This document shows, piece after piece, positions 36,523-45,705 of a DNA stretch of 64,000 bases. Below the pieces are notes generated by a model, which saw only the letters and a program-made list of their open reading frames with translations, was not told the DNA's origin and made no database searches. Each line of letters opens with the position of its first letter. Within the stretch, counting starts at the first letter, position 1. The translations under genes were made by a program, and so were the position numbers. The stretch comes from Cryptomeria japonica (lineage: Eukaryota > Streptophyta > Pinopsida > Cupressales > Cupressaceae): NCBI RefSeq assembly GCF_030272615.1, contig NC_081414.1:234038733-234102732 (forward strand), in the 5' to 3' direction.

Positions 36523-36540
36523 TGGCGCCCACCGTGGGGC
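36523..36540 (+). promoter_or_regulatory. Element A primer-binding site
   Basis: TGGCGCCCACCGTGGGGC begins four bases after the 5' LTR. Its near-identical counterpart in element B supports the assignment. The tRNA is not assigned. Confidence 0.85.
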
Positions 36541-36604
36541 CTGACCCCATATATCAAATCGGTTTTTGAAATTAATCATTTTTGTAGGTCCGCGAGAAAC
36601 AGGA

Positions 36605-36970
36605 ATCAGCGCGTGGGAAACATTCCCTAGCGCATCTGATCAATAGTCTAGCGCATCCAGCTCCCTGTTTAGCGCGTGCGGTCTACAAACTAGTGCGTGG
36701 AAACATTTTTGCAGCGCATGACTCCCTCTAACACTTTTCTATAGGTCTCAACGTGGGCGAATCACAGAGCAGCGCATTCAACAACCAGAATAGCGAATGC
36801 GATCCCCAGTTCAGCGCTGATAATCCATACTACAGCGCGTGCAACCCAAACATTAGCGCATCATATTTCAAATTACCTGTAGCTTCGAGGCGGAAAAGAA
36901 AAAAAAACACAGAGCAGCGCTTCCAACACCCAGAGTAGCGCACCCAGAGAACAGAGTAGCGCATTTATCA
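36605..36970 (+). repeat. TAGCGCRT motif array 1, leader of element A
   Basis: About thirteen copies of (T/C)AGCGC(G/A)T lie roughly 20-45 nt apart between the primer-binding site and the conserved leader block, including CAGCGCGTGGG, TAGCGCATC, TAGTGCGTGG and CAGCGCATG. All are in the gag-sense orientation. The spacers between copies are unrelated. An open frame here (36753-36938) is incidental. Confidence 0.9.
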
Positions 36971-37390
36971 TAAATTTTTTTTATTGTAACCGAACTGGAA
37001 TTTTAGACTTGTGGAAGTCCCCCAAATTCGCTAACAATTTTTTTTTTTTGATTTGCTTGCAGGACTCTAATAATTTTCTTGCAGGTGGAGTGGACGCCTT
37101 TCCGTTGTAACCGATTTCTTTTGTTGACCTCAAAATCGAACATTTGCTTTGTTGACCATTCCCCTTTCATAGATTAGAAAATCATTGATTTGCCCGGATA
37201 AAACAAACACCATGTTTTGTGGAGCAACATCTCCACATAGATTTTAGCAAAATCACTAATTTGAAAGGCTAAAATAAAATTGATTGCTTTGTCTCGAAAG
37301 TGGAAGGTATATGCTCTCCCCTTAACTGGGTGATAAAAAATCCAGACCACTCTTACAGCTTTCAGTAATTCAAGCATTTAAAACCCTTAG

Positions 37391-37960
37391 CAGGCATGCC
37401 TTCCCGAGGAGTTGCAATCAACTCTTAAAGCCATTTATGGCCGGTGTGAAGGGAATGACCTAAGTGGGGAACGACTTTGACGTCAAAAATTCCAACCCAC
37501 TATAATCAAATGTGGAAAGTGACGAAAGTCCTTTTCAACGGTTGCGCGCAGTGATTAGCCTTCCCCTAGTATCCTTGAGATACGTAAAGCCTTTGTTCTA
37601 AAGGTTGGGAAGCCTCCTGAGGGAGTTTATCACTGACGGTCGAACGGGAAGCCTGATTACGAACCATAGAATTAGAAGCTTTGAACTGAGTCAGTAACCG
37701 AACATTTATAACATCATAGTGCAAGGATGGGAAAGAATCCGCCCCCCACGATTACTCACCATATATCTCCCAAGATAACTACTCAACTGTGAAGCAATTC
37801 ACTTTGGGTTAATTTCTGGCAAAAGGCAAAAAAACGGGCGCCCTTTAAGGGGTGACACGACTGTTTGAGCTGACGGAGTATCGAGACTAGTGGGCTATGA
37901 TGTTATTTATGACCCTTGAATAAAGAGTCTTTCTGAAGTGTATTACTTGTATCCAAACCT
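37391..37960 (+). other. Conserved untranslated leader block, element A
   Basis: Non-coding sequence with CCCGAGGAGTTG, AACTCTTAAAGCC, GGCCGGTGTGAAGGGAATGA and CAACCCACTATAA, matched in order by element B (about 21420-20930, minus). It is flanked by motif arrays on both sides in both elements. Possible splice-acceptor-like TTGCAG sites just upstream (37060-37085) leave open that part of the leader is intronic. Confidence 0.65.
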
Positions 37961-38144
37961 GTTAAAACATTGGGGATTTGAACACATCCTCGCAGAACAT
38001 ACACTTTCTGTTAGATTAGGCAAAATGGTTATACTTTTTGTGTCGTGCTTGCATTTATTATTTCAAAAAATCATCCATCACACTTAAAAAATTTCTCAAC
38101 AAAATTCAAAATTCTCAAGAAATCACCCAAACGGAAAAATCAGG

Positions 38145-38665
38145 GCAGTTTAGCGCATAAGAGCAACATCTTAGCGCGTGTAAAACTTCTGTTAGCGCAT
38201 CTACACCTCAAAATAGCGTGTCAAATAAAAACAGTAGCGTTTTCAGCCAAGGCAAAACAGTGCAAAGTCCTTTAGCGCATCCCAACAACAGTCTAGTGCG
38301 TGGAAGGAACATCACAGCGCGTAGGAACCAAGAACTAGCGCATAGAGTGTAAAATTTAGCGCGTGACAGGCCCAGTATAGCGCGTAGTTTTTCCAAACAA
38401 ACTCAACAGTGATTTTCAATAGCCTGAATTTTAACGCGTGAAAGAAACATCTTAGCGCGTAGAAACCAAATTTTAGCGCATAAGGTCGAGCAGTTAGCGC
38501 GTCGAAAACCCAAGATAGCGCATCAACTTTTGAAACTGTTAGACCGTTATTTTCCAAAATCCAAACTTTAGCGCGTGTCTAGGGGCAGATTAGCGCGTGG
38601 GCCCATTATTTTAGCGCATCCAGTAAATTTCGTAGCGCATGTAGACTCTGTTCTAGTGCGTGATC
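38145..38665 (+). repeat. TAGCGCRT motif array 2, leader of element A
   Basis: Twenty-one copies lie 18-40 nt apart, from TTTAGCGCATAAG to TCTAGTGCGTGATCC, all in gag-sense orientation. Most have TAGCGCGT or TAGCGCAT, with decayed forms TAGTGCGT, TAACGCGT and TAGCGTGT. The unit is only about 8 bp; the spacers do not align, so this is not an ordinary satellite. Confidence 0.95.
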
Positions 38666-39005
38666 CAAACAGAAAAACAGAGACCAAAAACCATAAAAAA
38701 TTTCAAAATTTCAAAAACATTTTTAGAAGTCTTTTTCATCAAAAAACCAGTTTTCATCAAGCCAGAGTGACAAACGAACCACTAAAACTATTTCTTGAGC
38801 TCAATTTGTGTCAAAACAAAAGTTGTCAGAATCCTAAACAAATCGCACAATAGAGGACGTCTCTCCTATCAAAATCCAGAGATTTCATCATCAGTATCAA
38901 CAAAATCCTTTACCATCTTACGGATTTCTATCTCAAAACACTTGTTTAAAATTCTCAAATTGTCAAATCCAGTTTCCAGATCGGGAAGCTTTTAATCCAT
39001 ATCAT

Positions 39006-39512
39006 TTGACACGCTTTATCGTGAAAGGGCATCTAAACCTTCACTCTGATAAAGTAAGATTTGAAATTTTTCAAAACAAGAATCAACTGAATCCAAACAC
39101 ATCAAAGGAAATCATTGATCACTCATGCATGACTAATCCCCTTATTCTGAGAAGAAAGAACCTCTATCGTAACATCACGTTGAAGAAACAACCTAGTTTT
39201 TCCAAATTCATCAAGAGAAATAAGTTTTTATACATCAATCGTCAACTCTTCAAATCTCATCGGGTATTCCTTCATCACGTCAAACGTTACATCCAAAACA
39301 AATCTAGCGAATTTGACAAAGAACCTTTGAAAACGAGAGCATACTGTCAAAAGTCTGCTTTTAATCAAACCATAAACCACGGTGGGAAAATCAATCCAAC
39401 ATTCTTGCCCGACGAGTGCATCACATATAACACATCTCGACCAGAGCCGCCAGCACCCGAGCAACACATCGAAGAGGCTTTTGTCCCTTTCATCACTGAA
39501 AGTTTTTACTAA
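39006..39512 (+). CDS. Leader ORF upstream of element A gag, unknown function
   Basis: An open frame of 168 codons ends at TAA just before the probable gag start. The product is rich in Lys, Asn, Phe and His, with no motif, membrane segment or signal I recognise. Tat/Ogre elements often have an extra ORF before gag, so it may be such an ORF1, perhaps truncated at its 5' end. No matching frame was seen in B, which lowers confidence that it is translated. Confidence 0.35.
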   Translation: MTRFIVKGHLNLHSDKVRFEIFQNKNQLNPNTSKEIIDHSCMTNPLILRRKNLYRNITLKKQPSFSKFIKRNKFLYINRQLFKSHRVFLHHVKRYIQNKSSEFDKEPLKTRAYCQKSAFNQTINHGGKINPTFLPDECITYNTSRPEPPAPEQHIEEAFVPFITESFY

Positions 39513-39570
39513 AATGCCTATTACTCGCTCTCAATGAGACAAACAAAGCGAGACACACGCAGAATCAAGT

Positions 39571-41172
39571 ATGAATCGCAGATTATCAAATCCTTTTGAA
39601 GTTCCACCCGTAGAAGAACCTGAAATTACTGAAGCACTTCTTCGGGAATGTCAAGAAAATCCTTCCTTCCAAAAACTTGTCGAAAAACTCATGGAAAATG
39701 ACAAAGAAAAATATCTGTTGATGCTCACAAGCAAGGGCGTTAAACTTCCTGAAGATTTCGACCCAAACCTCTTTCAAACTGGTTCTCGACAATATGCATA
39801 TCAAGAACAACACAGAGAAGAAAAAACTTGCATACCTGAACAACATAACTTTGAACAACACATTCCAGAACAACGCATACCAAAAATGCGTATACCTGAG
39901 CTAGAGACACCAGAGCAACATATACCATTTACCACACCTTTTCAGCTGCGAACCAATACAAGGCAAGAACTTTTTCCTCGACAAGACAATATACCCTTGG
40001 CAGCCCTTACTCAACAAATGCAAATGTTGCAAAGGCAAATACAGGATATGCAACAAGGGACAACAGTGTGGTACTCTTTAAACGAAATCTGTCTTTATCC
40101 GTTTGACCGAAGCTTAAACATGGTGCCTTTTCCTCCAAACTCGGACGTTCCCAAATTTGATAAATATGATGGGAAAAGTGATCCCAGGGATCATGTTCAT
40201 GAATTTTGCACACTGAGCCTTGAATTTGCTCATGATGACACCTATTTAATGAGGTTATTCCCCAGAAGCTTGGGAGGGCAAACCATGGAATGGTTATCCA
40301 AAATCTCAACACCTGTCAGATTATTTGATGAGTTGGTTAACAAATTCATAACCCACTATTCCTACAACATCCAACATGCCATAACCATGCTAGATGTTTG
40401 CAATACCAAACAAAAGAACAACGAAACATTCATGGTATTCCTTCAACGCTGGCGACGCATGGTCTCTAGATATCCTCGAGATATTCCTGAAAAAGAGAAA
40501 ATGGAAATCTTCATCGATAACTTGAACGACGAAATGAGTTACAGACTAAAACTTCAACGCATACCATCTTTCGCTAAATTGATTGAAAATGGCATTCAAG
40601 TGGAAGAAGCGTGTGTCAAAAAGGGAACACTCAAATTTTACAAGGAAGGAACGAACTCATCAAACTACAATAACCAAAACAACACCAATCTTGACAAATC
40701 TCGCTTTTGGACTCGAAACAGAAATGAAGGCAACAACGAATCACATGATCCTAAATCAAAACAACCAGTGCTTGCATTATCTGGAAATCCTCAGAACACG
40801 AAAAATACTAAAAATGTTGCACCAAATGCTAACACATATGCACAAAACACTGATCAAGGACAACTCAATACAAACAACACCAACGATACTCAAAGCAAAA
40901 ACATGAATCCAGGACCTAACAACAATTCACGCAACAACACGAACAATTTCCAAAAGCGCATCTTCACACCACTAGGACAATCACTAGAATCCGCATTCAG
41001 AGAACTTTTGGCAAACAAGATTCTGTCTTTGCCCCCAATCAACAATTATGAACCCCTAATCAAACCACCTTGGTGGAATGATTCACACTATTGTGATTTC
41101 CATCGCAACAAGGGTCATAGAACAAATGAGTGCATGAGATTGAAACACATAGTACAAGACATGATTGATTGA
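39571..41172 (+). CDS. Element A gag domain
   Basis: 533 codons open. The N-terminal region (to about residue 170) is Glu/Gln-rich with repeated EQH(I)PE phrases. The capsid-like retrotransposon gag domain covers about residues 190-360 (PKFDKYDGKSDPRDHVHEF, LMRLFPRSLGGQTMEWLSKI, LQRWRRMVSRYP). An Asn-rich linker follows, then a C-terminal CDFHRNKGHRTNEC zinc-knuckle-like site (CX2HX4HX5C pattern) near residues 509-525. Gag assembles the particle and packages RNA. It aligns with B gag throughout. It ends at TGA where B continues (LIDAGKI), so the stop is a mutation. Confidence 0.9.
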   Translation: MNRRLSNPFEVPPVEEPEITEALLRECQENPSFQKLVEKLMENDKEKYLLMLTSKGVKLPEDFDPNLFQTGSRQYAYQEQHREEKTCIPEQHNFEQHIPEQRIPKMRIPELETPEQHIPFTTPFQLRTNTRQELFPRQDNIPLAALTQQMQMLQRQIQDMQQGTTVWYSLNEICLYPFDRSLNMVPFPPNSDVPKFDKYDGKSDPRDHVHEFCTLSLEFAHDDTYLMRLFPRSLGGQTMEWLSKISTPVRLFDELVNKFITHYSYNIQHAITMLDVCNTKQKNNETFMVFLQRWRRMVSRYPRDIPEKEKMEIFIDNLNDEMSYRLKLQRIPSFAKLIENGIQVEEACVKKGTLKFYKEGTNSSNYNNQNNTNLDKSRFWTRNRNEGNNESHDPKSKQPVLALSGNPQNTKNTKNVAPNANTYAQNTDQGQLNTNNTNDTQSKNMNPGPNNNSRNNTNNFQKRIFTPLGQSLESAFRELLANKILSLPPINNYEPLIKPPWWNDSHYCDFHRNKGHRTNECMRLKHIVQDMID

Positions 41173-41520
41173 GGTGACTTAACGGTCGATGGACTTAAAA
41201 CAAATGATGATCACGGAGTCTTTAAAAATCATCTCCCAAATTACAACAAAGATGGAGCATCCACTTCAGATGATACACGCGGAGCTCGTATTAATCACAT
41301 CTACAACAACACCATCAACCACATATCAGCTGAAGATCATCACGTAAATGTCATCACCATCCGAGATCAGCGTGATCATGAATCTGTCAATGTCACAACC
41401 CGAACTCAGAAATATGTCTTGAAGGGACATACTGCACCTGCAACTACCACACCAAAAATCCAATATGACTTGGTTAGCTAACTACACAAGACTCCAGCTC
41501 AGATATCTATCCTAGAATTA

Positions 41521-41982
41521 TTGAAACTATCACCGAAGCACAAAGACATATTGGAACAAGCACTATTGGAAACCAATGTACCTCAAAATCTGGATACAGA
41601 CAAATTTCAAGCCATGGTCGCCCATATGACAGGACCTCATAACCTCACCTTCTCCGAGCATGACGATGCTTCCTTGATCCATCCACATAATACTCCTCTC
41701 CATATTGAAGTCATTGTTTGCAAACACCGAGTCAAAAGAGTCCTAATAGATGGAGGAGCTGGACTTAATATATGTACTTTAAAGCTTATCCGTGCATTAG
41801 GCTTCTCAGAAGAATCTATTGATCCTTGCAAAAAGATTACCATAAAAGCATATGATGATGAAGAAAGGTCCTCTAAAGGCACAGTGATATTACCTATTCA
41901 AGTAGGCCCAGTACAAAAGGATACTATTTGTCAAGTCTTAGATATTGATCTAACCTACAATATTTTGTTAGGACGACCCTAG
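41521..41982 (+). CDS. Element A aspartic protease domain
   Basis: The 153-codon segment has VLIDGGAGLNIC at about residues 76-87 (retropepsin-type active site with the catalytic Asp) and ends YNILLGRP followed by TAG, where element B reads [10 protein letters not shown]; a TGG to TAG change is therefore visible. A dimeric aspartic protease that would process the polyprotein. Confidence 0.85.
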   Translation: MKLSPKHKDILEQALLETNVPQNLDTDKFQAMVAHMTGPHNLTFSEHDDASLIHPHNTPLHIEVIVCKHRVKRVLIDGGAGLNICTLKLIRALGFSEESIDPCKKITIKAYDDEERSSKGTVILPIQVGPVQKDTICQVLDIDLTYNILLGRP

Positions 41983-42210
41983 ATACATGAAATGCAAGCA
42001 GTACCTTCTACATATCACCAGTGTGTCAAGTTTCCCTATGATGGATGAGAAATCTCCATATCTACTGATCACAATCCATTTCAACAGTGCAATACAATGG
42101 GGGCCACCCAGGACAGTTTGGTTCCTCATAATAGAGAAAAGCAGTAATCTTCAACATCAGATCCACACACAGCAAAATCCAACTCCTTATGGGGAGACTT
42201 CAAGCAGAAA

Positions 42211-42699
42211 ATGCAAATCAAAGACCAAGGCATGGGAGAATACTCTCTAGAGCCTTTATGCTTGGCCAAATTGCCAACATCACCTAGATCACATGGTTTG
42301 CCTACTACATCAACACAACTGGCCACTCGACCCATCACTAAATTTGATGGTACCTTCATCCAATTGGGTACTCTGACACATGAATCAGAAGACAAAGATG
42401 TTCTTAGCTGGTTATACAAAGATGAGGAAGAAAATCATAGAGCAGCCGCTCTGGACATTGTTCTACCAACACACCTATATGGAAAAGGCTATTTAATCAT
42501 GAAACAAATGGGATATGATGGTAAAGGACCTATTGGCAAACACAAAGAAGGAGTCACTGAACCTATAGATCTTCCTTCACAACCTAGCAGAAACAAAGTA
42601 GGATTGGGTTCCAAACTCACGTTCCTATTGAAACGGCCGCCACACCTACCTATCAAACCTCAATGGAAAGTAAAGACAAAGTACAAAGAAGAATCCTGA
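42211..42699 (+). CDS. Element A G-patch segment of pol
   Basis: The open segment (162 codons) contains LIMKQMGYDGKGPIGKHKEG at about residues 94-113, followed by GLGSKLTF. The regular glycines and aromatic residue fit a G-patch. It lies between protease and RT, as in element B (15470-15610). In other systems G-patches bind RNA or activate helicases; its role here is unknown. Confidence 0.75.
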   Translation: MQIKDQGMGEYSLEPLCLAKLPTSPRSHGLPTTSTQLATRPITKFDGTFIQLGTLTHESEDKDVLSWLYKDEEENHRAAALDIVLPTHLYGKGYLIMKQMGYDGKGPIGKHKEGVTEPIDLPSQPSRNKVGLGSKLTFLLKRPPHLPIKPQWKVKTKYKEES

Positions 42700-42953
42700 T
42701 AGGAAACACTCTTTGAATCTGCAGAAACAATCCGTAAGACAAGGGAACATCAAGATCAGAAGTTACATCAGAAAAGCTTCTAAGTCATAAGAAGGCCCTA
42801 GCTGCAGCAGTAGCTCATATTCAGACACCAATATCTCAAGAACAAATCATGTCATCTCTAGATACCATTATTCCTCCCTGAGGAAGCACAGTCTATGAAC
42901 AAATTCAGAAAGTAGAGGATGGATCTGACACAAAATCAACAAAAACCATCAAA

Positions 42954-43364
42954 ATGATATCCATCATCAAATATTTGTTTTCACCCCACAACATACCTGT
43001 TTATAGCACAGATAGAATCTGGGATGAGGCCTATGAGACTGATTCCAATGAATATGAATGGGGTACCTGCTCCAATGCTACTATCGATATCTTTAGTGAT
43101 ACTGATTGTATATCTATCTCCCAAGAAGAACATAACGCAGAAGATAGACCTCTGGAATTTGGACCGCAGAATATCTATGATGCCGAGAAAAGCGAACAGG
43201 AACATTATGAGCAAGTATATGTAGAGGATAATACCATCGAAGACCTCGACAAAATCCTGAACTTATTTAAAACCAAGAACCATCACGATGAAAACTCTGT
43301 CCTAACACTCACAGTAGCCGAACTTGATCCACCTAAACGATTCCTTACCACTTGTCTTTCCTGA
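42954..43364 (+). CDS. Element A pol linker, acidic, out of main frame
   Basis: A 136-codon frame, acidic, with YETDSNEYEWGTC that aligns to NEYEWGSDHLL in the element B linker. It is in a different frame from the rest of gag-pol, so a frameshift pair separates it. No enzymatic motif. Interpreted as decayed linker, not an independent gene. Confidence 0.6.
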   Translation: MISIIKYLFSPHNIPVYSTDRIWDEAYETDSNEYEWGTCSNATIDIFSDTDCISISQEEHNAEDRPLEFGPQNIYDAEKSEQEHYEQVYVEDNTIEDLDKILNLFKTKNHHDENSVLTLTVAELDPPKRFLTTCLS

Positions 43365-45528
43365 CCTCATCGACTGGGATGAACCCGAAATCCATAATAT
43401 ACCAATTTTTCCAAATGACGAATCTATTATCCATTACCTATGTACCGTAAATCCAGAAACAGGCTCTACCAGTGAACAAAACAACGATGTCTGCAAGCCA
43501 GAGAGTGCCAAGTCTCTCAGTCGCAAAAATGAACCAGATAAAGGATTGGATGCTAAAAACCAGTCAATGGCAGCTCTAGATCATAAAAAAGTAAAAATAA
43601 AGGACGCATCAGAGGGTGAAAACCTTTTTAAGGCACCTAACGATGGGAGACTTGACACTCTTCCTGAGCACTTTCATGAGCAATCACCCATATTGATTGA
43701 GCCCACTCAATCAATCAACATTGGTACCACAGAAGTAGTTAGGAACCTACAACTTGCAGAATCTCTAACAGAGGAAGAAAGATCAGCATTCATCATTTTC
43801 TTTAAAGGACAGCAAATCAACTTCGCTTGGTCATATGCTGATATGCCTGGAGTGGATCCACACTTAATCATGCATCAGCTGTCCATTTCTACAGGAGTTA
43901 AGCCAGTCAAGCAAAAGCTACGAAAGATGAATCCACAGGTGGCACTCATGGTCAAAACTGAACTAAAGAAACTATTAGACGTTGGATTCATCCGACCCAT
44001 TGACTATGCAGAATGGATTTCCAACATCGTTCCAGTATCAAAACCAGATGGTAGTATCAGAATCTGCACTGACTTCAGAGACGTCAACAAAGCTTGTCCA
44101 AAGGACGACTTTCCTTTGCCCAGTATCGACATCATTGTAGATCTCACAGCAGGCCATGCAATGCTCTCACTAATGGATGGTTTCTCAGGCTATAACCAAA
44201 TCAAAATCACCCTAGAAGATCAAGATAAAACCGCGTTCACCTATCCTTAGGGAACGTACTGTTGGAATGTTATGCCTTTTGACTTAAAGAATGCAGGGGC
44301 CACTTATCAAAGAGCAATGACCACAATATTCCATGACATGATGCACACATTTATGAAAGACTATGTAGATGACTTACTAGCTAAATCTTTCACCAGAGCA
44401 GAACATCTTGGCATCCTAACAAAGATTTTTGATCGATTGGAGAAATTCCAAGTTAGGCTTAACCCTAAGAAGTGTGTCTTCGGGGTTACATCAGGCAAGT
44501 TACTAGGCTACATAGTCTCAGCTAAAGGTATTGAAGTAGATCCAGCAAAGGTACAAGCCATCATGGACATGCCACCACCAAAGAATATCAGTCAACTCAG
44601 ATCTCTGCAAGGACGACTTCAATCAATCAGGCGATTCGTCGCTCAGCTAGCCGATAAAAGTCTACCATTTAACCACTTACTACACAAAAATGTACCATTC
44701 AAATGGGAGGCTAAGTGTGCAGGATCTTTTTACCAAATCAAACAGTACCTGATGAATCCACCAGTTCTAGTACCTCCGGTCACAGGAAAGCCTCTTATTT
44801 TATATATCTCAACCACATACATATCACTGGGGGCATTATTGGCACAAGCAGATCAACAAGGAAAGGAACGCGCCATATATTACATCAGTAGAACATTGAA
44901 TGGCTATGAACTCAACTATACATTCATTGAAAAGGCTTGCCTAACAGTGGTATTCACATCTCAGAAGTTCCGACATTATATGCTAGCACACACCATCAAG
45001 CTAGTGGAAAAAATTGATCCTCTCAAGTATCTACTCAACAAGGCAGCTCTTATAGGCCAATTGGCTAAATGGGTCATGATCCTTAGTGAATTTGACATCC
45101 AATACACAGAAAGACGAGCCATCAAAGGACAAGCAATTGCAGATCAGTTAGCCAAAACACCCCTACCAGGAAAACACACCATGGAGGTTGAATTTCCAGA
45201 TAGAGATGTTCTTGCTCTTTCTACCAAACAATGGACCTTATACTTTAACGGTTCCTATACACAACATGGTTCTGGTGCTGGCATCCTATTCATCACTCCT
45301 GAAGGACACACTATACTAAGATCATACAGACTTATGTTTCCATGCACCAATAATGTGGCTGAATATGAGGCACTGGTCATAGGCATCAAAATGGCCGTAG
45401 AATGGAAAATCACAGAGTTAAAAGTCTATGGGGACTCACAACTAGTCGTCCATCAAATCAACAATGACTATCAAACAAAGGACGACAAGCTCTTACCCTA
45501 CAAGCGAATGGTGGATGACTTCAAATAG
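43324..45528 (+). CDS. Element A RT, RNase H and archaeal-type RNase H (two nonsense codons)
   Basis: RT motifs in order: KQKLRKMNPQVALMVKTELK, GFIRPIDYAEWISNIVPVSK, RICTDFRDVNKACPKDDFPL, LMDGFSGYNQIKI, a TAG at 44248 (in a region where B reads AWGTFCW), then DYVDDLLAK with the catalytic YVDD at residues 31-34 of the downstream segment, and LNPKKCVFGV. The connected RNase H has altered Asp (ISTTYISLGALLAQ). The archaeal-type RNase H reads YFNGSYTQHGSGAGILF, with Asn in place of the first catalytic Asp (B keeps FFDGS), and ends YGDSQLVVHQIN. Stop TAG at 45526. Confidence 0.9.
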
Positions 45529-45705
45529 TATTTTGTGCACATCACCTTCGAGCAAATACCAAGGTTAAACAACAAAGCAGCCGATGCAATGGCTACTATC
45601 GCTTCATTACTACAAATTCCAGAGCAATAGAGTCGTTATGAGTTCCTGGTAGAGCAACTGTTCTCCCTCGCCTATGACCACTCTGAATCCCATGTTATCT
45701 ATGCC

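Noticed and set aside
36605-38665. CRISPR-like array of short repeats with spacers
   Set aside because: The repeat is only about 8 bp, spacing is irregular, and the context is a plant retrotransposon leader with no cas genes.
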